Source: Dichetophora obliterata (taxonomy: Eukaryota > Arthropoda > Insecta > Diptera > Sciomyzidae). From it: a stretch of DNA of 64,000 nt. The notes under the pieces are model-generated. The model worked only from the letters and a program-made list of their open reading frames with translations. It had not been told where the DNA came from and did no database searches. Shown here one piece after another: positions 54,645 through 64,000 of the stretch. Numbering within the stretch: the first letter of the stretch is position 1; every line of letters begins with the position of its first letter. The position numbers and the translations under genes are program-made. The stretch spans positions 178,843,361 through 178,907,360 of the forward strand of contig OY986436.1 in assembly GCA_963920525.1 (NCBI GenBank). The letters run 5' to 3'.

Positions 54645-55240
54645 TGGGCCTTTACTTACTTACTTAGTTGGTACTATAACTGTAGGTCATCAAAGAACAT
54701 GCTGACGCCAGTTATAAATTTCAAGTTTCAACAGGTTGTCCTTAACTTTGTCTTTTCAACGAAGATGTGGTTAACCTATTTTGCATTGAACGTTGCACAT
54801 CCTTTCATGCACTCAACATGACCTAGCCGCTCGATTTGTATGCGCTGACCAACGTCGATGTTGGCATGCAACTTGTACATCATTCCTTCGTCTTTAATAC
54901 TCGCTAATTAAAAATAATATTCCGTAGATCTTATGAAGGATCTTTTTCTCGAAGGCTCCTAAAGTATTTTCATCTAACCGTTGAGGTTTGTGATACATAA
55001 AGTAGGACGAGCAAGATGAGCGATTTTTGTTCTTCGACGGACACCAAGTATTTCGTCCTATCAGCGTTATCTGCAAAGCCCACGTGATTCGACTCTCTTT
55101 CTTATCTGAAGAATGTTGCACTGACTTCGCGCGTATTACAGACGTGATATCTATGTCATCATCATACGCAAGCAGCGTAGCAATTTTATATAAAGTTGTG
55201 CCATTACATCTCCGATCAGCAGCTCGAAGGATCTTATACA
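54645..55240 (-). pseudogene. RTE LINE 3' end with (TAAG)n tail
   Basis: The minus strand reads LLAYDDDIDI (RT motif with a changed A), then AFEKKILHKIYG, then in another frame KLHANIDVGQRIQIERLGHV. It ends in CCAACTAAGTAAGTAAGTAA. The order matches the C-terminal part of the RTE at 8590-11290. It adjoins the start of the 'ACTAGC' element at 55243. Confidence 0.75.
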
Positions 55241-55759
55241 TTACTAGCAAACTCCCGCTGCTTTGCCTGCGATAAAAATATTAAATACCATGTAAAAATT
55301 TGAAATCTTAAAATTAAAGTATTTTGTTTTATCATCAAATGCAAAATATAAATATATTTGTGTTTGTTTAAAATCTATGTTCATTAAATTTCCTTTGTCT
55401 GAAAGGTCAATTAAGTGAATTTGGAGAAATGAGAAAAGGTTAACTGTTCACCAATTCAATGTCTTACATTGTTTTCACAAAACCTCTAAAATATTCAATT
55501 TGTGCTCAAAAAATAGGCTAAAAGTTATTTTTGTTGCATTTTATCTGAATCATTTATCTGAAAAAAGTGCTTAATTTTAAAACAAAATTCAATAACAATT
55601 TCTACCATTAAAAATAATGGGCTAATGGGTTATTTTTTGTATAAAATTTTATTTTTTCAAAATGTTAATATGTTTTTTACAATGTTCTACAACTTAAAAA
55701 ATAATTTCTGTGAAAAAATTTCAAATATTACAAACTACATTATCAAATTTAGTCTAATA

Positions 55760-56148
55760 ATCTGTTCGCATTGAGTCAAATGACTCACTTCAGCCTATTC
55801 AGCTAAATGAGAAACGAAGTCATTTCATTTCCCATACAAATTCTCAGTTGCAATTCAACTCATTTAAAACAGTTGAATGGGAATGGATACGTTCTTAAAA
55901 CTTATTACAAACTATTTTGAACGCATTCAATGGAGAATGTATAAAAAAACACCAATCACACTAAAACCAAAGGTAAAGGTCAAACAACAAATCATTGAAT
56001 ACACGTGTATCATCATCAATATCAACCAGTAAAAACAAAACAAAGAACCAGTTGTCAAACGAAGTGCTAATAGTTACATTCGCAAAAAAAATAACTGATT
56101 TTGAATAACTGATTCCAAATGAGTCATTAGACCCAAAATAAACGTACA
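55760..56148. repeat. MITE, reverse copy of 32103-32492
   Basis: It shares CGAAGTCATTTCATTTCCCA, CAAATTCTCAGTTGCAAT and AAATGAGTCATT with the 32.1-kb copy in opposite orientation, at the corresponding place in the same host element. Confidence 0.65.
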
Positions 56149-56492
56149 CGACTAGAAATCTTGGACTAAATTTTAGTCCTACTGAAATATTACTGCATGT
56201 TTTGAAACCTTGCGGTTTCAAATTGAAACTTTTCAAATACTAACTCATATTTAAAACTTTTCTGTACTAGAATTGAAACCAAAAGAAATATTACAGCATC
56301 AATTTTAGCTTTTTGGTTTCAATTTAAGTACAACTCTGTATTACTTTTTGTTTTTAATAAAAATAATACTAAATTCTAGTACATGTGGATACTAAATTTG
56401 GATTAAGACCCGTAAAAAGTTGGCCTGGCAATGCTGCGACTCAATATTAGGCGACACGGTTCATATGTTTGCTTATCGCGCTTTTTATGTAT

Positions 56493-56562
56493 AAGCCAAT
56501 AGCTCTGTGGTTAAAGTAGTGAGTTTACAAACTCAATGTCGTGTGATCGAATCTCGCGTTGT
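56493..56562 (+). repeat. tRNA-like core inside a TIR element
   Basis: TAGCTCTGTGGTTAAAGTAG (A-box-like) and GATCGAATCTC (B-box-like) stand at tRNA distance, with a foldable anticodon stem (GAGTTTACAAACTC). The surrounding 56150-56745 has TAGAAATCTT-type inverted ends and many AAATTGAAACC words. The 3' side becomes T-rich. A SINE is more likely than a working tRNA gene. Confidence 0.45.
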
Positions 56563-56919
56563 TTGTTATTTATTTTTTTTACATACTTCAATCCCAGCTT
56601 GTACTAAATTTGAAACCAAAGCTGTATTAAAACCATTTTTTAGTATTTTGTAAATACTAGATTTGAAACCAAAGCTGGTATAGACTTATATGTAGTACAG
56701 AAAAGTTTCAATTTTAGTAGAAGATTTCTAACCATGTAGTATTGTACTACCAAAACCGTTGGAAATATTGCATTTTCATTGATTTTTGGGCGGTTAAAGG
56801 TGGCGTTGAAACCCATTTTTAGTACAGCTATCGAAAGTAACCATACAAATAAAATTACCAAATTTTAGTCTCGTGCGACCAAAACCGTCTGAAATATAAC
56901 ATTTACCACTGGGTTGCTT

Positions 56920-57290
56920 TCAGTGTGCTTTTTAAAGCGCTCATTAATACAAACTCAATATAGGAGAGTAGAAATGTGCAAAACTACCCGACTTCACAAT
57001 AGAAACAATGAGAAACACTATAGCAAAGAGAGATAAAGCTTTGTGCTGCTTATGTGTCTAACAATTTAATGAAGCAATGATTTTTATGTATGTTTTTTTT
57101 TTTGATACTTTATAAATTTAAATTTTAGTAACTTTAAAGAGTGGTTTTAAGAAAATAAAGGACGCAAGTTTTTAAGTGAAATATGTAGCTTTATATTAGT
57201 GAAAGAATTACTAAAATCGGTTCAGTACTTTTTAAGTTTAGCGTCGTCGCAGATACGTGAGAAGCCTTTTATATAATAGTATTGAAGAAT
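56920..57290. repeat. Uninterrupted copy of the repeat at 24402-25870
   Basis: From GTGTGCTTTTTAAAGCGCTC to TTTTATATAATAGTATTG it matches the two split halves at 24402-24671 and 25778-25870 in reverse orientation, and so shows the empty site of the 24672 MITE. Confidence 0.65.
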
Positions 57291-58134
57291 TTGTTTTGTT
57301 GCTTAAGACTATTTTTTCAGGATCTAAAAATAATTAGTACAAATGTTGAATATAGTTTATCTAGTTATGCAGAAAATGTTAGTAATTCTTTGACTTATTT
57401 TTGATTTAAAATACATTTAATTTAATGAAATTTACGTTGCGAATGGAAACAGGACAAGGACTTTGAGATTTTTAGCTATTCAAATTTGGTCCACGAGAAC
57501 CAAAACCTGGAAAAACCCCGAGGGATACCGACATCAGAAAATCCAAATTTAAAGGAAAAACAAAAAATTCGATTTTGCTAGTGCAGGATGCTTTATTTAT
57601 CGAAATAAATTTGCCATCAAATAAACATAAAATACTAGTTAGAATTGATGGGAATAAATTTTAAACCGATTGTAAATATTTCTACGAAACATCAACAAAA
57701 ATAAACAAAAATCTGAAAACTACTTCGCGGCAAGACTCGACAGAACATGCAAATGACCAAATTTCGCGAAGCAAAAAATAACGTATGTTTAAAAAAGTCT
57801 AAACTAACAAATGTGCTAAGTTACAAGTTGATAGCATTTTGGGGCTCACCTAGGAAAAATTTTAAAATGACTGGTCGAGTACTCGACCACTGGGCTGGAA
57901 TGGGCTAATGTGGCTCTAATTGACCTCTCTCGGGCCAACCCCTGTTATATGCGATATTAAGAAGGCTTATTCAACAGTGGTTAGTCCACAAAAAATTAGA
58001 TAATTTTGTTAAAAAAATGGCTAAAAAAGCGAATGCGACCAAAACTCTAAATTTTTTGAGATAATACAGAATATGCAAGTTTTGTATAGAAATACATTGA
58101 GAGATTATTTTCATTTCTTTTTTTTCAGTTTTGC
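57291..58134. other. No gene; short RTE-like scrap at 57900-57970
   Basis: On the minus strand CTTCTTAATATCGCATATAA matches the RTE region at 10230, so this is probably a small RTE fragment. The rest is unrecognised. Confidence 0.35.
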
Positions 58135-58138
58135 TTAA

Positions 58139-58501
58139 AGCATAGTACTCTGTTCAGTTTCATTGAAATTCCACTCAAATATCTATACAAAATGTGACAG
58201 CTGCGAAACAAGCGTGGAAATTTTCACAACATTTTCGTCAGAGCAGTACTCTGTTCCGCAGCGTGTAATTAAAGCAACATGTTTCTGGGCAACATTTTTT
58301 CACGACAATTTAATTGTACTGCCTATTTATTTTGAAGTGAAAAGAGAGAGATCATATGAAATCTCCCAACTTATTCTCTGAGTCTCTCTGAGAAACGTTG
58401 CCATAGGAACTCCTCGCAACAAATGTTAAGTCAGAAATTCCACGCAACAAATAAATGGATGTTGCCAGCGAAATTTCACGCAAATGAACAGAGTACTAGG
58501 C
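58139..58501. repeat. 363-bp MITE with a TTAA duplication
   Basis: TTAA at 58135-58138 and 58502-58505. The ends are AGCATAGTACTCTGTTCA and GCCTAGTACTCTGTTCA. A third copy of the end motif (GCAGTACTCTGTTCCG) lies internally at 58245. TTAA suggests piggyBac, or PIF/Harbinger if only TTA is duplicated. Confidence 0.65.
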
Positions 58502-58739
58502 TTAAGAAATAAAACTTCCGCTTTTTATCAAAATTTGTTATTTTAAAATAGGTTTAAAATTGCAATAGTGTGTAATCGAAAAACTGAAACACGGAAATAC
58601 TTGAGCGCTAACAACGTCATTTAAAAATAAACGAAAATCTGTTGTAAAAGCCATTAATTGACAAAAATAGTAAAAATAAATAAACATTTAATTCTATGCC
58701 AAAACCAACAAAGCAAAAAGGCCACAGATTCTCACTCAT

Positions 58740-58937
58740 GCACAAAATTCTGAACTTCAGAATAAAATTCTTAATTCAAGTAAATTTTATAATATAAAAA
58801 TGTTAGAAACAAATTTACATTCCAAGCCTGTTTTCTTATTTTAAGTTTTAAGTTCAAGTAAATTAGGATTGATTTCACACACTCTACAATTATGCAAGAG
58901 AATTTCTCGATACAAGAAAATTATTTCTCTCTGTGAT
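58740..58937. repeat. Partial copy of the 52455-53134 family
   Basis: It ends AAAATTATTTCTCTCTGTGA, matching the right end of the 52.4-kb element, and has similar TTCAAGTAAATT words. The left end is not preserved. Confidence 0.45.
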
Positions 58938-59089
58938 CAAAGCAAAATGTAAATTGTCTAAAAAAAAAAAAAACTAAATCAAATAAAATCATAAAAAATA
59001 TCAGAAAGCCTACAAAAACCATGCTTCATTCAGCTAAAATTTTTGGCTTCCAAAATCAGCTAACCAGTGCAAAACAGCTTTTAAGCCTA

Positions 59090-59215
59090 ATAAAAACATT
59101 TAACTCCCAGCTGCGCATGCGCAACACCCAATGCAGCTTGAACAAGACAAAATACGCTTGAAAAGCAAAAGTGAAGCTTTCAATTTAGTTTTACGTGAGA
59201 CACGGTACGAAAGAG
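59090..59215 (+). promoter_or_regulatory. Promoter-like module 1 with possible non-coding exon and splice donor
   Basis: The palindrome GCGCATGCGC is followed by CCAATGCAGC and AAATACGCTT. Then comes CTTTCAATTTAGTTTTACG and a strong donor at GAAAGAGTT|GTAAGTGAG (59216). The module recurs diverged 720 bp downstream. It could be an alternative promoter or first exon for the exon at 60284. Confidence 0.3.
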
Positions 59216-59799
59216 TTGTAAGTGAGTGGATAGCGCAGGTGGTTACGTCAATTTGTATTTATTTACATCGCGGCTAAGAGCTCAACTTTATTTTTTGTTG
59301 ACGCTATATATTTTTGAAACTAACACAATAACCTGGCTTCGCACTGGTCGGAAAAAACGTTGAAGGTCTTACTTTAAATATTGTAATCCATCATTATCCA
59401 TCATCCAGTAAATCAAACTCAGGACATGCAAACTGGAAAGTGGGATAAAGGACTCGATCCATATTTCTTAAATACTTCAATGATAAGCAAAAAAATTCAA
59501 GTGCCTATCATAAAATATTAAATATTGTTGCTGTTGTTATGTTTGTCGCTTGTGTGAACGTCACGCCATTTGCTACACTATCAACCCTTTCAAAAGTGTG
59601 TTTGTGTAACAAAATAAAACGTTAGCTTAGTTACTTATTTTTAATCATCGTTGGATATTCAACAATTTTGTCAATTTCTCGAATTAATTTTCTCATGAAC
59701 TGCGATAAAGTGAATTTTGTTTTGTTCAATAACTTATATAAACAAATTTATAGCTAATTAAAAAACAAATAACATTCCAAAAATGAAAAAAAATCGTTC

Positions 59800-59990
59800 A
59801 ATACATTTAAACTGACAGCGGCTACGCATGCGCAGAACCAAATGCAGTAAAAAAATATACGCTTTTATTATGTAGTATAAATATTAAGCTTTAGCAAATG
59901 TGTTAAAAAAACATTCAACAAAAAAGTGAGAGTGATTTCAACATGAAGCCGAAACCAATAACAAGAAATACATTGGCCAAGTTGAGACCA
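59800..59990 (+). promoter_or_regulatory. Promoter-like module 2 with TATAAATA
   Basis: CGCATGCGCAGAACCAAATG and ATATACGCTT repeat the order of module 1. A TATAAATA at 59876 follows and a short frame begins ATGAAGCCGAAACC at 59942. The distance to a TCA-type initiator is longer than usual, so promoter function is uncertain. Confidence 0.3.
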
Positions 59991-60283
59991 AGTGTGTAGG
60001 ACGCACACAGCTTTACGTTTACATACATATTACAATACATTCACACATGAGCAAGTAATGGCGTCGAAAAAGTATGTCATAATGTGTTTCAAAAGCTATG
60101 CAGCGAACTGACCAACCTCAAAGTTAGCTTTTGTATCTCAAAGATACTCATTTTTCGACAGCTTAAGCGTTGCAACATCAACAAGCTTTATTAAGCAACT
60201 AACTTTACTAAAAACACAAATAACGTTCTCTTGATTTATCCGTAAAATCAGTTGTAATGTATTTATATCTTTTTATCTTATAG

Positions 60284-60429
60284 AAGTAACTCACATTGCA
60301 TACAAACTAATACCCAAAGAACTCTTAATGCGCCTTGTTGCAGCAATCTTATGTCGCAATCGCTTGGAACACTAGCCTCTAGCAGCTTGTTGCAGCTGCT
60401 GCTGCTGCTACTGTTATACTTTAATAATT
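60284..60429 (+). CDS. Probable first coding exon of a secreted or membrane protein
   Basis: A pyrimidine-rich acceptor (TTTTTATCTTATAG) and a strong donor (ATT|GTAAGTATC) bound the exon. From ATG at 60351 it reads MSQSLGTLASSSLLQ followed by seven leucines and YFNN, a good signal-peptide shape with GCTGCTGCTG leucine codons. An upstream ATG at 60329 opens a 15-codon frame. No downstream exon was found before 64000, so the gene would continue beyond the window after a large intron. The family is unknown. Confidence 0.45.
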
Positions 60430-61744
60430 GTAAGTATCTTAAAGTTACACATAGTTTGTTTTTCTTTAAGTTTTATAAACTACTTATTCTAAGCTTTTGA
60501 CTTATATCAGCCGAGTGTAGACGTGTATCTTCATCAACCGGTTTTGTTGCGTTGAGATACTCTCCTTGTGCATTTTAGAGAGTTAAAAACACGTAAACGG
60601 TTTATTTAAGCAAACACAGTGATGAGCAGCAGCATGTCTGCAGATGCTGACTGCTTTTATAGCCTAGTTTTTGTTGTTGTTGTTGTTGTTACTAACGAAT
60701 TAGCCGGTGGCTTTGTGTCAAGGTCGTTTGCGTTTTATGGCACAGATGACCCCATGGGCATTGACGGTTTTTTTATATTTTTGTGCTGTATTTCAATTAG
60801 TGCAACCTTTTGACCTAAGCTGATTGTATTTTTTCTTTTGATCTACTTCTCAACTGATTCAACTTGTTCGTTTAGTTTACAAAATAACCAAAGATTTCCG
60901 TATACAATTTTTAAATTGCTTCCTTATATTCTCACATTAGATTTTCTTTAAAGTATTACTACATTGTTTGAGTGCAAATTGCATAAAAATTTAAAATTTT
61001 TTAATTCGTTTTGTTTTCATGACAGCTACATACTTTCGATAGCTAAGCCATAGTTTGAATGAGACAACTTGTGGAAAGAATGGACATAAAAAAAGAAACG
61101 AATTTAAATCACTTCAGCTCACAAAAAAAATGAATCACCAAAGACTATAACAAAAATTTGTGTGGTCATGGTTGCATAATTCGCTTAACCGGTTTATACA
61201 CCAAGTAATCGATTCAAGTAATAAGGCAAAGAACGACACACCGTGTAGCACAGCGCAATTTTTTCAATTTTAAAAACACAAAAGTCACACCATTTTTTTT
61301 AATTTCAACAAAATCATGTTTGGGCCACTTTCAAAATTCAGAAAATTCGTCAGAATTTTTTTATGTTTAAATATGTCTTCGCATACAAAACTGGAACAAA
61401 AATAGAAGAACTCCCATGATCATAAAAATGTGTATGCTTGATAAGTTTAAGCTACCAAAAAAAAAAAAAAAAATTAAAAAAGGGGTTGAAATCGGTCAGT
61501 CCTTAGGACCTCTAATCTCCCTTGGACCTCTATTAATTTTTTGCATTATTTTGTACAGGAGATACGTTAGAACCGGTTAGAACGGGCACCTCACGTGGAC
61601 CTTGATTAAGATTTTACATGACTTTGTGTGGGAGGTACATGCAAACGAAAGCTGATCCAAACGAAACTCGGTCAGAAGGATAGGCAAATAGAGTAATAGA
61701 TGGACCTGTTAACTCTTTAAAGACGAACAATTTTTTTACGAACT
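60430..61744. other. Presumed large intron, no exon recognised
   Basis: It holds a (GTT)n run at 60671-60690 and an A-run at 61457. The frame at 60619 exists only because GTT repeats code valine. No splice-bounded exon with a compatible phase was found. Confidence 0.4.
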
Positions 61745-61746
61745 AC

Positions 61747-61900
61747 AGTGAAAGCTCTCATAGACGAACGCTCTAATAAGCGAACATTTCCTATAAGCGG
61801 ACACATTCTTGGGAACCATAAATTTTTGGGTTTTTTCCATAGAAAATGCTCTCCAATACACGGACTTTACGATAAACGGACAAACATGTCTGTCTATTTA
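61747..61900 (+). mobile_element. Pogo/Tigger-like terminal segment
   Basis: TA precedes CAGTGAAAGCTCTCATAGAC. Repeated sub-terminal AAGCGAACA, AAGCGGACA and AAACGGACA motifs follow. This is the terminal design of pogo/Tigger elements. The opposite end was not found in the window. Confidence 0.55.
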
Positions 61901-62459
61901 TGAAAAAAAATCGACAGCTCGAGTTTTTTTTCTCTTTTTACGAAATTACAAATAATGTTTTATTATTAACAATAATATTAACAATAATAATATTTTATTA
62001 GAACTATTCTATGTCCATTTCTCGGTGTTTATTTTCAAAACTTGAATTTTAAATTTTTTCCGTAAAAATACCCAAGCTCGAAATTTCCAAAAACGTACAC
62101 TTCTCGCAAAAAATTTCATAACGACAAACTAATTTAATGTAATCGCATAATTTTTTGTGTCTGTTTTACATATAGTTAAAAAATATTTCCACAACATTTC
62201 AATAAAATTTTTTTCAAATTTGCATATTTGCGATTTTTTTAATACAACAAAGATAAAATTAGATTTTTTTCGAAAAGTAAGAAATTACAGCTCTAGTAGT
62301 TTTTGTCTAATTTTAATGTTTGATAGCTCATTTAAAAGAAAAATTAAATAAAAAACAGGGCGGATACCGGTTTTTTAAAAATGTTCACTTAAAAACTCTT
62401 ATGGGGATTTATTTGAAAAAATAATTTTCCCATATAAATTAGATTTTCAACATAAAGCC

Positions 62460-64000
62460 TGCAAGACACCACGGTACCGTCGACAAATCTAGTCACATTC
62501 ATCATGAAGATATAAGGCAATTGAAGACCCCAGGTTTAGGTCCATTCAGATTATTTAGATGTTCATACACCAAAATTATACATTTTAGGCTTAGGTCCAT
62601 TTATCCATTTAGATTGTTATATTAATGTGTTTACAAATATCACCAGATGCAACAGATATATGTTTGAGAGAACTTAATCATAATCAACGACGGTACTGCA
62701 GGTAATCTAAAATTGTATGTTTGATTGAGTCCATGGATTCACTTAAGGATATAACATCAGATACAAAATTAAAATCACCGCAAGCGCTTCTAAGAGGTTA
62801 ATTTTGCAAATAATTAGTTCTACAAAAGTTCATGTGGAGTAACTCAAAAGTAGGCTTGGGTAGTTCACGAACGAACTAGTTCAATTGAACTATTCGCACT
62901 TAAGAACTATGTGAACTAGCTCGTTGATTCTCGTTCTTTTAGTTCAATCGATTTTGCAGCGAACCAGATCGAAATGAACTAGAAAAAAATTTGTTTCACT
63001 CAACAATGGTTTGAGTCCGTGCTGATACAGTTTTCCACTAATGAACAGTAAAAAAAAAAATTTTTTGCAAAAACAAATTTTTGTGGCAAATATTGTGTGG
63101 AATGCCCCATATGTAGTATTTTTATGTAAATTTCTTCTATGTCCGCAGTTAATGATTGATTCGGTCATATAGTTCGTTTCATTTTATAGATCTGATCATG
63201 AAAGAACAAACAAAACAAACTTAAAGACCTATTGAACTAAAAAATACAACGAGCTAACATACCTAACGATCTAAAACACCAAACAAACTATAAGACCTAA
63301 CGAACTAACAACATGAACGAGTGCACGAAACGAACTAAAAGAGCGAACGAACTAAATGTACTAAAAGAACTATATGAACGAACTAGTTCATTAAACTCAA
63401 CTGAACTAAAAAGAGCGATCTTTTTAGTGAACTAAAATGCCCAAGCCTACTCAAAAGATCTTCTAGGACGAAGAGGAATATTAAAATATATTTTACTCAA
63501 TAAATATGGACTGTTGACATATCCATGTTAAAGTTTTATAATCGAACAAGCATTTATCATAATTCTCTGATTTTTTAAAGAAGGAGGATTTAAGAGTTGC
63601 AACCGATATTCATAAGGTGGTAAGTGAAAATCAGTATTACAATAAAGGTAGCTTAAGCAAAACAAAAGAAATTGTTTCTGCACTAATTCAATGTCGTCTA
63701 TGTAACAACCGTATCGTGGGCACCAAACAACTGAAGCGTATTCTAAGATAGGCCGCACTAGGGAAGTGAATAAGGTTTTCGTTATGAATGGATCATTTAA
63801 CTCTTTTGCCCAACGTTTATTAAATCCTAAAGTACTATTTGCTCTATTTCTTATTTTATTTACATGAATATTAAAGCGTAATTTAGGATCCATTGTAGCT
63901 CCAAGATCATTGAAAATATCTAAGGAATCCAATAGATAACCACAAATTTTGAAGGTACATTTAATTGATGGCTTGCGAGAGAAAGACATATGCTTGCATT
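62460..64000 (-). pseudogene. CR1/Jockey-type LINE fragment on the minus strand, split by a hAT MITE
   Basis: The frame 63989-63528 reads NDLGATMDPKLRF, LGFNKRWAKEL and VRPILEYASVVWCPRY. It then continues past a stop as NSPYLLSKIYFNIPL. After the MITE come FCRTNYLQN and the C-terminal part near 62650. It is collinear with the LINE at 15330-16495. The upstream RT palm lies beyond the right edge of the window. Confidence 0.75.
62851..63449. repeat. hAT MITE, 599 bp, with an 8-bp duplication
   Basis: CTCAAAAG stands on both sides (62843-62850 and 63450-63457) and fits nTnnnnAn. The ends are TAGGCTTGGG and CCCAAGCCTA. Most of the body is made of GAACTAGTTCA and GAACGAACTAAA words. Positions 63055-63108 match the end of the foldback element at 14799. 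It interrupts the minus-strand LINE. Confidence 0.8.

Larger units (their letters stand above)
55243..56905 (+). mobile_element. 'ACTAGC' family element, second copy, truncated
   Basis: It begins ACTAGCAAACTCCCGCTGCT. The next ~110 bp match the minus-strand start of 31741-36314, and 55390-55750 matches the complement of 32510-32900. The end portion around GACCAAAACCGTCTGAAATA matches 31950-32100. A MITE (55760-56148) and a TIR element with a tRNA-like core (about 56150-56745) are nested in it. The 56920-57290 repeat cuts off its tail. Confidence 0.55.

Noticed and set aside
60619..60813. 64-codon frame with a poly-valine stretch
   Set aside because: It is generated by a (GTT)n microsatellite; no homology or splice evidence.

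Overview
The window is eukaryotic, AT-rich, intron-bearing and packed with transposable elements. It suggests an insect, most likely a higher dipteran. The one long multi-exon gene encodes a P protein (OCA2/hoepel family) whose residues read as fly-like. The tRNA-derived SINE at about 30.7 kb and its relative at 46.3 kb look, from memory, like repeats that are abundant in tephritid fruit flies. RTE-, CR1/Jockey- and I-type LINE fragments also fit. The species call is an inference; no search was run.

Layout. 0-4.8 kb: a TWA-type MITE, then a complete 3.1-kb hAT-like transposon with an 8-bp duplication, long inverted repeats and a broken transposase gene. 5.1-19.9 kb: nine exons of the P-protein gene on the + strand, from the N-terminal cytoplasmic segment to the stop codon. 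Its 7.4-kb intron holds a pogo-like relic and an RTE LINE interrupted by a TTAA MITE. Its 4.7-kb intron is almost entirely one giant foldback element that itself contains three further insertions. 20-37 kb: nested MITEs, including PIF/Harbinger-like, P-element-like, mariner-like and hairpin types, plus a SINE and a 4.5-kb element of the 'ACTAGC' family. 37.6-40.4 kb: a 2.76-kb DNA transposon with 3-bp TAA duplications and a nearly intact minus-strand protein of a multicopy arthropod family. 41-46.5 kb: a tandem-block repeat and largely unrecognised sequence. 46.5-48.2 kb: a degenerate minus-strand fusion of POLR3K (RNA polymerase III subunit) and YRDC (tRNA threonylcarbamoylation), apparently carried between short inverted repeats. 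49-58.5 kb: more MITEs, including two hairpin MITEs that share one TTA, an RTE 3' end and a second 'ACTAGC' copy. 59-60.5 kb: a duplicated promoter-like GCGCATGCGC module and a likely first coding exon with a signal peptide. 61.7-64 kb: a pogo/Tigger-like terminus and a minus-strand LINE interrupted by a hAT MITE.

The P-protein gene is the only gene that looks functional over most of its length. The 60.3-kb exon is a plausible second host gene that continues beyond the window. Almost everything else is mobile or relic DNA. The most unusual items are the captured POLR3K-YRDC pair, the paired hairpin MITEs, the P-like MITE and the unassigned 2.76-kb transposon.
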